Assembly (NCBI GenBank): GCA_963971225.1
Contig: OZ020267.1
Location: forward strand, 95,035,648 to 95,099,647
DNA from: Melieria omissa
Taxonomy: Eukaryota > Arthropoda > Insecta > Diptera > Ulidiidae
DNA: 64,000 bases
Direction of reading: 5' to 3'
Shown: one piece after another, positions 24,001 to 39,000 of the stretch
How positions within the stretch are numbered: position 1 is the first letter of the stretch
Layout: every line of letters starts with the position of its first letter
Translations under genes and position numbers: made by a program
Notes under the pieces: model-generated
The model's input: only the letters and a program-made list of their open reading frames with translations
Database searches by the model: none
Told to the model about the DNA's origin: nothing

Positions 24001-27000
24001 CCTGACCTGAGTCAGCCATATTAACTACCTCTATATTAAGTACCTCTCAGGCAAAATATATCAGGCAATATCTCAAGCAATATCATTGAACACAATACCA
24101 TTTTAATATTGAAAAATACCCCTTTTCAGACTGTGTGCACACATCTGTGCAGTTGCTCACACACTACAAGATCTTTAATAGCACAATCAAATATTTCAAT
24201 GCATAGATTCAAGTCCACATCACTGGCACAACAGCCGATAACGAGATTAAAGCCCAACTTCCTGCAAACGTCAGTGTTGATTTTTTTTACTACTACGAAT
24301 CACCGTTGAGGGCGCAAGACCGCATGAAATGCGATGCGTTGCGTTGATTCCAGAAAAACAACAAATTATTACCTTTCCGATAATTGTTGAAAAATGTTGC
24401 CTACTACTTTGCGTTACGAACAGTAAGACGCTAAATATTTTATGATGCGCTAAATATTTTATTAAAAGGTTTGACTTATACAGTCAAACTTCTTTATAGC
24501 GAATACGCACTGGAACAGAAAATCGCTTCTTTATATAGAAATGATAATTTCTTGTTATTTATTGCATTGTCGCATATTTATTACTCAACAACAACAACAA
24601 TCGTAGGCATTTAGGCAAATAAACACAACCGTAGTTACATTGTTCTTGTTGACAAAATTGCTAGCGATGGGAATTTAAGTTCTAATTCTGTTGTTATTCT
24701 AATTTTTAGGGAGGCCCTAAATAAGTTTTTCGATACGAGGTTTCGTTGATAAGCTTAACAATTAAAAAATAAATAAATAAATAACACTTGAGAATTCAAT
24801 TTCCAGCTGCAAAAATGATTTGTTGTAGAAAAAACTTTTCTATATGAGATGTCACTACAAGGAAATTAAAAAAAACAGTAAAAAGTTAAAGTAAAACGAA
24901 AACGCTGTGTTGTTGAAATCTATACGTAAGAGGACTATAAAAACTTTATTGTATAGAAGTTCGTTATAGGAAAGCTCGGCTTTTTAATGATCTTTTTTCT
25001 TTTAGTTCGTAGAAAACTAATCCACGCTATAAAAAATACATACAAATTCACATCCATTAATTTAATTTAGAAAATTTTAAAACCTCTCAGTTGGCTAACT
25101 TTCACGCCCCTGCCAGTAATTTATTTACCGTTTTGATCAATTAATGATTTTAGTATTGTTGATCGCTTTCGAGTTACTCAACCGCAACGACATAAAGCCC
25201 CATTTACTTACGCTTAAGCATTGTTTTCGCAATTAAATCAGTCGTTTGCGTTCTGCATACGAAGGAAATTACATCAACTTTGAAATTGGGAAAGCTTTTA
25301 GTTAATTAAAAAAAACAAATAGTTAAATGAAAACCTTAGGGTTTTTAATTTTCTCTAACGACTCACGTATTGGGCAGAACCAACAGCTAAAATCTAGTAA
25401 AATAACAACAAATTTTCCAAGCCTTACTTGAATTCCTTTAATCAACCGAATCTGGAAAATAGTCCCCAAACAAAATAAATCACATCCATTCTCTTTTCCG
25501 CTCCAAACGGTTCGTGTGAATCCACTTCTCCGCACATTCGCCTACTTTGACACACCGCACCGTCAGTCTGATAACTGGCACTAAAATTTAACAGTTCGCT
25601 TTTATGATGCACACAAATATTTGTTTTTCTAAACAGCCACTTGGAAAACTTTGATTTCATTATTGTGTCAGGGTGGGATAAACGAAACAGCCAACCAAGA
25701 AATTGCCATAAAAACGCAATTCATGTAACTGGCAGCACAAGCATTTATCCAAAAGATTCCATTGTGCGGCACTCAATTTTCAAAGTGTTAATTTTATGAA
25801 ATTGTTGCTCGTTTTTCGCCAAAAACTTCTGTTGACGTGGAGTGAAAATTTTCCTCACCAAAAACAACTCATGCATACGTATTGCATTTTTGGAGGTATT
25901 AACAACAACAAAAATAACGAGCGATATTGTGACATCAATAGAACTTTCGATCAGTTGGCCTTAAGCGTGCGGAGTACAATTGACAGCAACTCTGCGCATG
26001 CACAATTATTCAGCACTGAACGCGCTTATCAACACTGAGTTTGTCTATCAGCTGGGCAAAGCACTCGAGCACAAGATCCGATAAGTGTCTGGAGTACTGA
26101 AAGACGGCAACGACGACAACGACGGCGACAGCCGCAGACAATCTCTGCGGTGATCTTCGGCTAATGATAAGCGTAATCACAAGTCGGTGGCTGGCGACGG
26201 CCAGCGCAGAGTAAACAACAGAACATAAGCGGCACGAGAGGCCACACTTTTGCCGTCAATGTTGACTGGACTGCAAAGTGATGTATTTATAGCTAATATG
26301 GGCACTTATCACCCTCGGCAGATGGGTTGTGCGAAAATATGATTTGCACTAACAGCCGGAGCACTTGGAAGCGCAAGACTGAACCGTCTGTGTAGGCAAT
26401 TGTCACATATCGCCAACTTGAACAGCAGTGAAACATAAAACATCATTCTCACGTGGACATTTCAATAAGCCTGTGACACAGTGTAAACCCCGTCTTGGCA
26501 ATGATTGAGATCAAAAGTACATCTCGTGATATTTCGTTGTAATGTTTTGTATTTTCGTTGAACACAAGCAGCCGCACTGTGGCGCAATCTAAAAAGCCCC
26601 GGCAGTGTCTGGCATTTGTTTACCCAACCTGTTGGCAGAAACTTGTTGTTGCTGCCTCATTACAATGCACAAACGACACAGCGGCCGTGTACAAGTACAC
26701 CGTTCAATTTCGCATTTAATGCTAAGCGAAAATTATGAAGTGAGAATTTTAATGGCAAAGCGCTCGCCGAGCGATGAACACCGCAAGGCCCGACAACATT
26801 GATCGCCTGGCTGACATTGGTCGACGACAGTGCACAATTCGCACCTCTACATATGGCAAAAATGCACTTAATGTTTAAACTGATTTTTTTCAGTGAGAAC
26901 GTTGTCATTCAACTAACTAAAAATATCGTTAAAGTGTAAAAATTCGTAATCGTGGCATTTGGCTACGAATTAATTGTCTAATAAATGTTATTAATTGAAA

Positions 27001-30000
27001 GCCTGCACAGTATTTTTCACATCAACAGCATTTGTGAAGAGGAAACGCAAAGAGTTGCGCTCGCCATTCACTGTTCTTCGCGACGGCACGCTAAACACTG
27101 TCCGACTCAGGCCCCCCAAATCCGCCATCCCAGCCCTAGGGCCGAGTGCTAATGCCACACGCTAGTTAACGCTAATTGGACAATATTGGCAAATTGTCGC
27201 ACTCGTCGCTGCGTGACGCGCTAACCAAGTCGTCATTTTTGCAATCAGCACCGAACTCAACAACCACAATCCGCAACTCATAAAACCCGCTCACAGCCAG
27301 TCGGCCAGCCACCCCCCTAATGAATTCATGAATTCGAAATTCAATTAATTTCATTTCGTCCCATTTCATTTATCATCGCTGCAACAATTAAAGCAACCAG
27401 CAAAAATTAGTACGGTGAGCGCCCCGAAAGCCCAGCTTAATCGACATTAATCACATTGTGATTCAGCGCAGCTATGAATAAATTAATGGGGAGTATTATT
27501 CGTAGAGCAACAACAATGCGCGGAAAGAATAGAAACACAAAAAGTGACCGCCACTGTATGAGTTGAAACTGCATAGTACGCGGACAGTAGTTAACCTTAA
27601 ATTCAACTGTTGACAACAACATTTAATGCTTTTGAGCCGTTTTAAAATTACTGCCATGAAGAAACCTGGCCTGGAAAAAGGTGAATGCAGAAAAAGATCA
27701 ACTTGAATTACACTTAAGTAATTCGCTTATAGGTACTTTCCTTCTACCTTTCAGGCGTTACTTACTAATATCAAATGGTTTGCCCTGTTTGTGGTTTAAT
27801 GGTTTAAGCGTGTTGTATTTTCTATCACAATCAAGTGTCACACTGCAGCGAGGTGCAGGCAAATCTATTCGATAACGACCTTCTTACATTATAATTCATA
27901 ATTCAGTTGTTAAATGCGCACAATCGCTGATCACGGGAAAATCACCTTTCAGTAACTCGTTCATAGTCGAACATGGGCGCAACCAAACGCTGAGAGGGTG
28001 ACAAGCACAATGTAGAGCCATGCGAACTCAGCAACGGCAAAGCTTAAATTATTGGAAATTCTATAATCGTCCATTAGCTAAATGATTTTTCTTACATTAG
28101 AACTGTAAATGTGGAGTCGTTTGTCATATTTTCAATATTGTGTGCTTTGTAAAGGGATAAACTCATTGTCTTTGAGTTATTGAAAGTGACTGATCTCCGC
28201 CTCCCAAGCACTGATTTTCCTAATCACATCCCTGTGGGACCCAGTACGTGTTCCGCTTCGTTAAATCCCCAACAGAGTGTGGTTTCAGTCGGTAAAAATT
28301 CCGCCTAATGCTGCCTACAAGTCCAAGTCCAGAATATAATCGTATGAAGTTTTCCTTGCGTAAGAGAAATCCCTGTGATAAAAATGAAACCATGAACATT
28401 AATCGCCTTTGATTTGCATGCGAGTCTCGTTCAAATATCAATACGAACAACACATGTAAACAAATTGTAAACTGAAAAACACCAGCAAGACAGGTTTTGA
28501 TTTTTGTTGAGCCATAAACAGCAATCACTGCCTGGTCAGATGAGGGGACTTTGTGATATTAATGTTTGATATCGAGAGTGATTTTTATTTGCCAGTCAGC
28601 GCACGTTTGCCTATGGCACACACTTCTAGCAGCACAATTGATCGTGCAGCGCTAATCAACACACGCTGTTTACACATGTCGTCTACGCAGGTTAGTTTGA
28701 TCCCACCTGTGCGAGTTCAAACTGGTAAAAACTGCCTCGAAGCTGTTGGCGGTGGGAGAAATTATAGCAGCTTCTGTGAAGCCAGCTTGAAGCAACGGCT
28801 GTCATCGTATAGTGATTAAGGAGCGCAATGACCAACGCTTGGGGTCCAAGTTAAGGTGGCACGGACGCGCTCATTTAGCACGCATTGCATATGTTGTTGT
28901 TGTGCGCGCAAAAAACAACAGCGGCCCATGATACACGCGCTTATTATGCCCAGTTAACTGTCAATTATCACTAATTATGTCTGTTTGACCGTCAATTGGG
29001 CTGATTGTGCCGCAGCGCCCTTGATGGAGTTGGTCGAGCCTGACGGCCGCAAACGGACCACTGCATTCCGCGCTGGCGCCATCACACACTTGTCCACATT
29101 TCCAATTGAACGGCCATTAGGTGCCAGCCATTTGCTCGGCTTAAACTTCGGGCAATCGATGGTGGAAAGGCAAACGGACTTTCATGCGTTTAATTTATCC
29201 TCACCGCTTGCATGCAGTGACACTGGGACACTAGCGCGCATGATCGGCATTAGTGGGGTCACATTATTGTTGGGCGGTTGGTGTGATTAAGTAAGTGGCG
29301 TGTCTCACGTTTCTCGGGTAAACAGAAGCATACAAGAAGATTCGTTTTGGAAAATACAAGACACATATGTACATAGGATCTTGTGCCAGCATTTACTGCG
29401 GTTTACTACGCCTATTTTTTAAGAATTGATGCGCAAACAATTTGGAAAATTTAGCACAAATTTAAATTTGATGACTCAAATAAATTGCTTAGCCCAAATA
29501 TTTTATTTGAATATAAAACTAGTAACACGTTAAAGTGCTTTAGACTTTTAGAAGACATCATTCCCCGGTGTATCCTTCTGCCAGTACGCGCCTGTTTATG
29601 TTTATAGCGGGGCACGCTTGCCACATATGTTGTGGAACTGTTTGTCTATTTTTACGCTCATCCACTAACTGACCTGTCAAAAGTGCTAAAACTTCTAATC
29701 GAGTGAAAGGTTGAATATGTCAACTTTTCTCAGTCACTGCCAGCTATTTCGGTCCTTAAGCAGAGACAAATGGCTCTAAATGTTCACGTGACGTCAGCGA
29801 TAAAAGGAATATATGTGGTCAAAGCAAAGGGAAATTAATTTAAATTACTGAAAAAAGTCAGGTTAACAAACATTGAGGTGGTAGGCTTTCATTATACATA
29901 TATACAACGAAACTAATTGATCAAAATGGAATAAAATTCAAAATAAAGTAAACTTTAATACATATTTGAGTTTTTAGTAATAAAAAATTAAATGAAACAA

Positions 30001-33000
30001 CAATTCATAAAAATTATATAAAAATAATTCATAAGATAGACAAATAAAATAAGATTACTTGCAATGGAAACTTTTATTGATAATATATAATTTCTCATAA
30101 AATAAACTAAAAATGGTCAAACAGAAAGCAAGAGATGTGATAAGTGATCGTACAAAACTTAGTTTTAAAAATAACTAAAATTACAGCACACAAATTACTA
30201 TATATTACAAAATGAAAAATATATTTTAACATAAATATGTTTAACAAAAACACATTCAAAATACTGCAAAATTTTCGAGTTGACTACTGCTACACCTACA
30301 GCTGTTCAACCTGTTGCTCCATGGCGACGTGACATCAGAACCAGCACAACCCACCATCGTCACTCGCTTCATCCTTCACAGATTTGTATCGATTTTATTG
30401 CTCGACTTGGCGCATTGTTTCCTCGTCAAATGATAGCTTTTCCATTTAATCATAGCCGCCAACCCCTGACCCCTGCCACATCACACTAACTTTCTGTTAT
30501 TCAATGAATTCGATTACTTTGTATTTACGCTATTGAACTTTTATGGGAGTACTAAATAAATAGCTAACAAAAAAGCGGAAAGATAATCACCTAAATTTCG
30601 CATTCCAACTGTCATCGGCGCTGTCAATCAGCTGCACACATTAACACATACACATACACACGCACACATGCCAGTGCGCAATGCCAGCCAGTTGCGCCGT
30701 ACATGTCGCTAGGTACGTGCGTAACGGCATTTGAAATTCCGCTCAAACGACACTTTGGCGCCTTGGTCGCCGTTAGTTAGCCTCTGCGCCGCGCCACCCC
30801 ACCCCACCCCACTGCCGATACGCCGAGCGCTTCCTCCACACAACGTTGGAGACGAATATCCTTGGTGGTGAAAGTGAAGGCCGATGCGAAGGGCAGCCGC
30901 ATCCCGTGTATGTGTGCTGCTGCTGCTGCTGTGCGTTTGGGGGGTATGCGAGTGTGTGAGTGTTGCGTGCCAAGCCATTCTGCAGCCAAGGCATTCACCT
31001 TAGCATTGCATTACCTCTTCGTATCGGTCATTTGAATATCGGAAAGCACAAAACAGAAAACAGAACGACGAACGACCACTTGCAACGCAACATATTTCAA
31101 ACTGATATAGGAAAGGTGTGAATGCTGTAGAACGCGGGGCGGGAACGACCTAAGCATTACTTCAAATTAATTATGTTCATACCAAATGAACACAGAAGTC
31201 GTTTACAGTCACATTCTGGGCCGACGCAATGGCCGAGAATCGTCCGAAAAATCATTAACTAATTACTTTCAGTTGCCGGCACTGGACGGGAGCACTTTAC
31301 AGGGCAATAATTGCAATTAAAGTGTGTATATGTATTTGAGCTTAACATTATGCAAATGCAATTCCCATGTGCTGAATCGTTCCGCAAACAACGAAAAGCT
31401 AAATTTGCTTAAATTGTCTCCCACTCGCGCTGATTACCGTCCTTGCCACATGACATAAATTCCCCCATCCCCGAAAACCGGTATTGCGGCATTGGTAACA
31501 GGTACGCGTAAACCAGTTCTTCTTAATAAATTTAAATTTATTACTGCACCCGTACGCGCGCAAATAATTAATAAATAAAAGTGTATGCACACCTAAATTA
31601 TTACAAACTGCCAAGCAGAAAATTATAGCGGCAGCGGCAACGAAGATTTTCAAGACCAGAGTAAGTCGACGTCCTATTGAAATATAAAAATATGGAATTT
31701 CTAACACCATTTTAATAGTTAAAAATTTCTACTCGAAATGAAATTCAGACGTGAAATGCAACATAGAACATTTTGAATAATAAAATTGTTTTGTTTGTTT
31801 TTACTATTATGGTGTTTTAATTTGCCCATATTTAATTTGTATCTTCAATTGTATTTCGACTTGTGATTTTATATTTTTCTCCTTGTAAAATTTTAAAACG
31901 TTGGCCACAGTTTTCGTAATCATATTGGCTGCGTTTCTTGCAGATCAGTCTGTGCCCTTTGCCCTTTTCACGTACTAGACTCTAAAAATAACCCTTTGTT
32001 GCATGATTTAATTTCCGTGAAGAAAAAACATTTTTGTCATATAATTCTTGTTGCTTGTTAAGTTCTAATGAGAAAAATTAAATTTTGTTAAATTCCTATG
32101 AAAAAAGTTTTGCGGAGTCTTTCCGTATAATAGTGAGAAATAAAAGTCGGTTTTATCTATATTTTAGTGTTGGCTACCACGGGGAATCGAACCTAGGTCG
32201 GTCGTCGCTGTATACTCGTAATCCAACGCAATGAATGTCTGAGCAACGGTGACCGCCATATCAACAAAATTATTTCACCCAATCGAAACAGCTGTTGTTG
32301 TTGTTGTTGTTTCGACTCTTTTGCACATACAGTGGTGTCTGGATATAGTGAACTAATTATTGCAAGGCCTGTTCACTGTATTGAGATTGTTCATTATATC
32401 AAGGTTAACATTTTTGTTCAAAAACTAGTTTTATTTGCTCAAAATACACTTTTCATTTTTCGCTTGAAAAGGTTTTTCTATATTAAGATGCTCGATGTCA
32501 AAATTTTGGTGTTCACTATATCGAGGTGTTCACTATATAGGGGGTTCACTATACCCAGACACGACTGTACTTTCAATGTTATTCGAAAAATTGCATTATT
32601 AATTAGATTTCATTAGTAATTAAATGTTTGAACATAAAAGACACAATTGAGGAATGAAGGACTGTAAAAGTCTGAATGGAATACTTAGTTCCCAAATCTA
32701 TATGCAATGTCATGCAATGAAGGGTTACATTTATTATTTATTCAATTTATCCATTTTATCCATTTTAAAATTGCAAAATAAACATCAGTTCTTCAAAACA
32801 ACGCACTAAAATCTGGAAAACTTCATTGAACCACAAGCCGTTAAAGGAAAGACGCCCGGATGTTATCTTCTGCATGCACGCTACAGTTTTCCTGATTTCA
32901 TCTCTTTCCTTTGATTCTTTCTTTGGACTCTTTTGATTTCATATATGTCTTTATTAATTCAAATATCAAAATTTGTAAATACTAAAAACAAAACAAACTC

Positions 33001-36000
33001 ATCATTACATAATACCAACAATATACATTACATGTATACTATATGTATGTACATATGAGTGTAGTATATGCCATGAGCTGTAAATGAGTGCAATCTATTC
33101 TCGGCACAACACCTGAATGATAAATACAAATTCTCACTGCTCGCACTGCAGCCAGTATTTATTTAGTTATATCAAGCGAGACAAATTTGTGTTTGTGATA
33201 GATTAGCAAAACAAACATTCGATTTATCTGTCTTATCTAACAAAATCTGAAATTATTACAAGTGATAAGGTTGAATAGGAAACTTGCACGCAAAACCGCA
33301 GCAAATACGAGCTGATTTTATTGGTGCAATAGACATTTGCAAATTAATTAAAAAGCGTTTATTTTATTCAAATAGTATTTTTCCATTTATCTGCTTTTAT
33401 TTTTGCCGCTAGGAAGCTCTCTTATGAGTTTCTGTCGCAAAGTGGAGCATGAAGAGCGCAAGTTTTTTCAAACTGTGTCACAATTTGGCGTTGCCAATAA
33501 ATATATTTAAAATATTTAAAACAAAAAAGATTAATTGAATTTATGTCAAGTACGTAGGAAGGTTTTAGAAATTGTTTCGTACAAATTTTAGTTTTCCTCA
33601 CAAATAAATTCGTGTCATACTTCTTAACAAAATTAAGCAAGAAACATTCTTTCAAAGTTGGAGCAATTAGTAGTTGTTTGTTTAACCCATTTCCTTCCTC
33701 TGTTGCGTATACGCAACGTTACTATTTAAAAAATTCTTATGTGCAGTGTGTGTGAGGTATTGCGATAAATTTTTTTTTGTTCGGAAGGTATATCCTTAGG
33801 CTTTCTTCCCTCCATATCTCAACCACCTACAAAACACACACTGACACACACACTTGTATATGTAGACACATGTTTGTCAGACAAATTTTGAATTTGAAAT
33901 TTTGAAATTTTGAAAACTATCAAACGTTAATTGTTTTTTTGGTCGACATGAAAATACGTTCACATAAAGGCAAAGAAAAAATAAAATGGGTTTGTGAATT
34001 ATCTGGGTGTCATTATGCGTGTTCTAGATAAGTCTCGAATTTGTGGTGCGCCTTCGCAACGTTGGCGCCACGTCGACAAATGAATTTAAATTAAAATGAA
34101 ATTATATAAAATAAGTTTTTTAAGAATAACTGATAGCATATACATATATCGATTTTACTTGAATGATAATTTTTTTTCGCAAAAACCGCGAAAATGGGTT
34201 AAGTCAATTGGTCACAGGGCCTAAGCGATTCCACTTAACCTTAAACAATATTTCCTTCAGTTTTTGCAATACAAGCTGCAGAACTTATAAGTGTTAATGG
34301 AAGTCAGTTGACGACAATTGTGTCGAGTTAACAAAATAACATGTTTTGAGCAAGTAAATAGAATCATAGAGTGGTAGAAAATGTTTGTCGCTTTCTAAAC
34401 TAGAACACATATTATTATCAGACAACGCATTCTGGAAACTTTCCTTGCAATAACAACAACAACTCGTGGTCAAAAACAATAAACGCTTAAGTCGATTTAA
34501 GACATCACTGAGTTAAGGGTGCTAGCATCTTCCTTTTAAGCGTGCTGCTCAAAATAGTACTTATGGACTTAAGCGATTATTGCTTTTGGCCACAGAATTA
34601 TTAAGATTTTTCATAATAAAACCAAAGTTCTGACAAATGACAACGTCATTTGAAACATAAGCTAATCATAACTGTCAAGAATCTCGCATACCAACTAAAA
34701 TCATTTTTACATTATGTTGAAAACAATCATGAAAAATTGGAAAATGTATACATTTCCAATGTTCTTCACACTGTAATGTTCTTCACTGGACGTAATAATA
34801 ATGATTACAAAAACACACTATATATAGTGGCAAGTAATACACTATATAACTTTTTGAATCAAATCCTAGGAGAAGGAACACCGCAGTAGCCACCAACTTA
34901 CTTGAGATGGAGTAAAAATGGAGCAAGCTGATTATCAAATATAATCAAAGTGGCATAGGCAATAAACACCCTGTATAATTTCTTATGGCGTGGAATATCA
35001 TTCGGAGACTAAACATCAAACCACAATATTTGTGTAATAATGAATGCAATGCAATTTCCCCTCTTATCTCAATTTGTTCCCATTTACAATTTCTGTATCT
35101 GTCACAGACGAATGTTTTGACTTATCGCTGCAAACTCTACATTACGCTGCGTTTAGCTCCATTACGACACGTCTTGTGCAATTCATACATTCAAGTCTTG
35201 CTCCCTCACTGGCAATCTGGCAAGTCTGCATTCGTTAGACGTTGAATTGTGGGCGCCAAGGTTGAACACGTTTCGGTTAACCAAATTTTCTCCGAATCAT
35301 TCGATTTTGTTCAAACTAAAATCACAGAGAAAGCATGCTGGACCGAAAGAGAGTCAAGTCTGCGCTCCGAAATACATAAATGCTGTTTTGAATTATGAAG
35401 ATTGGAAAACGAATTTATTTTTACATTTACACAACGAGAAAATTTCGATTATGGCAGAAGCACCAGACGCACGTCGCTCCGCGAGCGTTTCTCGGAAGCT
35501 ACACACGGCCGAAATGCGAATTTTCCATACACACATTCGCGCATTGTACGTCATACTGCTCATTCTATATAGCAGCGATTTGCGAATGTGCGCTCATTAT
35601 TATTATCTTTTATTCTGTCTGTGCCGCTGTCAATGCCTCATTGACGTTGTTTGCACTTGAGAAATATTTACACGCTGCTAGTCGTCCGCACAGTAGCCAA
35701 GGATGACGGACACAGTGTGCAGGCGAAGGCAATTGCAGCCAGTCAATGCAACCTAATGGCGGCACACACAGATGTGTTTTCAAATTAAAACGACGTGTCT
35801 TCAAATTAAAATTGCCGCCGGTCTCACAGCATTGCAATTGATATTGGCGGTCAGGCAGTGCCGCAGTCTTGTCAGCGTCACTTGTCCGCCCATTCGACCT
35901 GCTGTCCGCTTTTAGAGCGACAGTCTGCGCTACGGTCTACACGGTGATTAATGGCCGAGACCCTGAAGCGCGTCGACTATTGAAGTACACCTTTCCAGAC

Positions 36001-39000
36001 GCCTACACCCACTCAGCCGCCCACCAGCCTGCAGTGTGTCGGGCAACGGTGGCAGCAATTGTCACTTCACGCCACTTCGTTTACGTGCGGTGCCTGCATT
36101 TTGTTTGTTTTCATGCATTCTTTGTTTGGAAAATATGTTTGTTGCTGTCATATGAAATGCGCATGCAAATATTCACTCGATTGCTACGCAAACACCTGCG
36201 CCGCCGACCCCCGCCACCGCCCCTCGTGCACGTCGTTTGCGCTGCTCGCAGGCATTGCTCAAGTAATTTGACGCTGCATAGCAGCGAAAACAACGTGCAA
36301 AAACCACGATTGCACTACGCTACAACAACAACAACAACACCAATGCCAAAAACCACGTGCGCAACTAGTGGCATTCTCGCTTAACAACAACTTTTTTCTG
36401 CAAAAGTATTGAGTTGTTGTATAACCACACTTAATTACAGTGCACGCCATGTGTTGGCGCCAAGCGGGAAAGTGGCAACAGCAGGAACCAACGCAAATAC
36501 TATACTCGTAGGTGGAAATTATGCTGGTCAGCGAACAAGGGTTTTCGCACCTATCGTGTGTATAATTTGTGTAAATTTAAAGGGAAGATCAATTTCAGGC
36601 TGCTTGACCCCTTCAGTCGGCAAACAAATCAAGAAAGTGTTTACCAAGATTCATTGAATAGAAGATTGCGCCTTCCGGGAGAAAATAATTTTGAAACCGC
36701 ACCAGTGACGTCATACAAAATTACTTCCTATTGGCTGAAAATGTTGATTGAATTTTGGAGAGAGAAACACAGTGGGGCAAAATTAAATATTTGTTACTTC
36801 ATTATTTTTTTCCATTTCCAATTCCCTTCTTAATTCCAGTAAATTTACCCTTACCGATAAATATTGAGTATTTGCCGTTCGAAGTCGTTTTGGGTGAAGT
36901 GCAGCGAGCAAACTCTTGCCGTTTGAACATTCAAATAAGTCTCCCGGCCACAGAACTTCACTCAACGCTGTATAAGGCTTGCATCCTTGGGGAACCGGAA
37001 GAAGTGCATTGCGCAATCTAAATCATATATATGCATATATATATATATTCCATTTGAAAAGCAGTTCACCACTCATGTACCTTTTTTTCATTATTTTGTG
37101 TACACAGGCCCACTGCACACCGCATGATTCTCTTCTTTTTTGCTTTTTTCTTTTTTTGAAATTTTTCCGCGATATTCTCACTACACGCACTTTTACAGCA
37201 AGGACTTTTGAAACCCAAAATTATTTAATTATTTTAACAATAAACAATGAAAACAATTAAGCAAAAGCGGCACGATTTACAAAAAACGAAGTATTGGTGA
37301 ATACAAAATTTTCAACCAATGAAAACAAAGCACGAAATCTGAATTGAATTGCAGGGTTTCCTCCCGAATTTCACTTGTTTTATTTGTGTTATTTATATGA
37401 ACGAATTATACGAATTTATAGTTAATTTTGTAAAGATATACAAATTTCTATTAAACTGTTATGTAAGTATATGTATATATAGGGGCTTAAGTATAAAGAA
37501 AGCCATATATTTGCTCAAAAGAGTAAAGCAAAATGTAAGTTCAAAATAAAAGAGTTTAAAAAGTACTGATGGAAACCCTACATATTCTCCGATGACGTCA
37601 CTGGTGCGGTTTAAAATTGATTTTCTCTCGGAAGGCGCAATGAATGAATCAATTCAATGAATCTTGAGTGTTTACCACATTAAGAGTGGCCTCTCTCTCT
37701 CTCTGTTGCTTCCTTGAAGAGCTAGAGCATCTCTATAATTCGTATTGCACTCATTTGAGTGTCTTCAAAGACCACTTTATGGCTGAAGAGCTTGCAAAAC
37801 CCTATCCGATCATATTTTCACCTCTTTTTTTCCTTGTTGACTCCTCTCTGGAGCAAAGGGCCTCCAAAAGACACTTCCATCTTCCACGATTCTGGGCTGT
37901 TGTTTTCGCGCCGTCCTGCTGGTGTTGACAGCAGCTAGTTTGCGTAGAGTCGACTTCTCCAGGTGTTTTTTGGCCGACCGCGACTTCTACTTCCAACCTC
38001 TAGACTCAGCAAATGTTCTATTTTGCTTGATGTGAACCAAAAAAGGTGACAGGAGCAGAGCACTTGTGCCAAGCAGTTTTAACTGCTCTTCAATTATAGA
38101 CGCACTAAAACACTTGTTTCGCTAGGCAGTTACTAAATCCGCAGCGATTTTTTAAGGACATTGACTATTGACAATCAGTCCTTGTGCTACAGTTGCTTCA
38201 AAGGAGAGGAGGAAAAGACTCTACGTAATCGTTTTTGTCATTCCCCTGGTTTCTAGATGCTGGTGCCATACTCTAAATTCATCTACAAATCAAATTACCT
38301 TTAATAGACTCCCCACAAATTTTCGTTATTTTGGGTAAATCAAAGAGTAAAGTGTGTCTTTCGACCAAGGGCTGACAGTCACTTTAATTGAATCGAATCT
38401 AATCTCCTTCAAACTACTGGGATATGTGTGACATATGAAACTATACTCTCGTCGTCTTATTTGCATTCTTCCTCTATCACTGTCTTCTGACAGTAAAAAT
38501 TTCATACGTGACGTTAGGTTACACTGGCTGCCATTAAAAAAACCATGCATAGACTCCATTGGATCTTTAGCTATGCTTTCATTTAAAAGTGATTGAAATA
38601 GTGATTTGTTACGATGTTAGTATATTAGACAAATTTTCAAAACCCGAAGAGGTAGGCGCTCCCAAAAAAGTCAGATGAGTTCTAGATATGGCCGGGCAGT
38701 AGCACATTTGGTATCCCAGGGTCGTATGTCACATTGGTCAGAAGATTTCAATGGTTTGAGCATCAGTGTTGTTTACTGAATTTGTATGTCACTCATAAGC
38801 ACTACTTATATATCTAAATATACTCTTGAATTTATATATATTTAAATCATGTTTCGTTGCTTTTTTGCAGGTCAACTGTTTTTCTTCTACAGCATCTATT
38901 ACATTGTGCTCGCTGGCCTCTTCACCATCTGCATGCAAGGCCTCTTTTCCACACTGGACGAAAAGGAGCCCATGTGGAAGTTGGATAAATCACTGATTGG

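Larger units (their letters stand above)
18083..38870 (+). other. nrv1 intron 1 (20.8 kb)
   Basis: GTAAGT to TTTTTTGCAG. It contains the repeats and transposons listed separately: a piggyBac-like piece (19624), a SINE (19964), a tandem repeat (20366), a SINE tail (23691), a pogo-like piece (24481), a tRNA-like piece (32175), a TA-flanked element (32330), a TTAA element (33686) and a Mutator-like element (36645). I scanned for alternative first exons ending in a phase-1 donor after a SW codon pair and found none. The remaining stretches (24980-32170, 34200-36630, 37680-38870) hold nothing I can assign. Confidence 0.8.

Noticed and set aside
28985..29290. 101-codon open frame followed by GTAAGT
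   Set aside because: No family resemblance, no splice partner, and similar frames occur on both strands of GC-richer intron DNA.
35869..36384. 171-codon open frame in the nrv1 intron
   Set aside because: Composition-driven, CA- and GC-rich, no domain, and overlaps open frames on the other strand.
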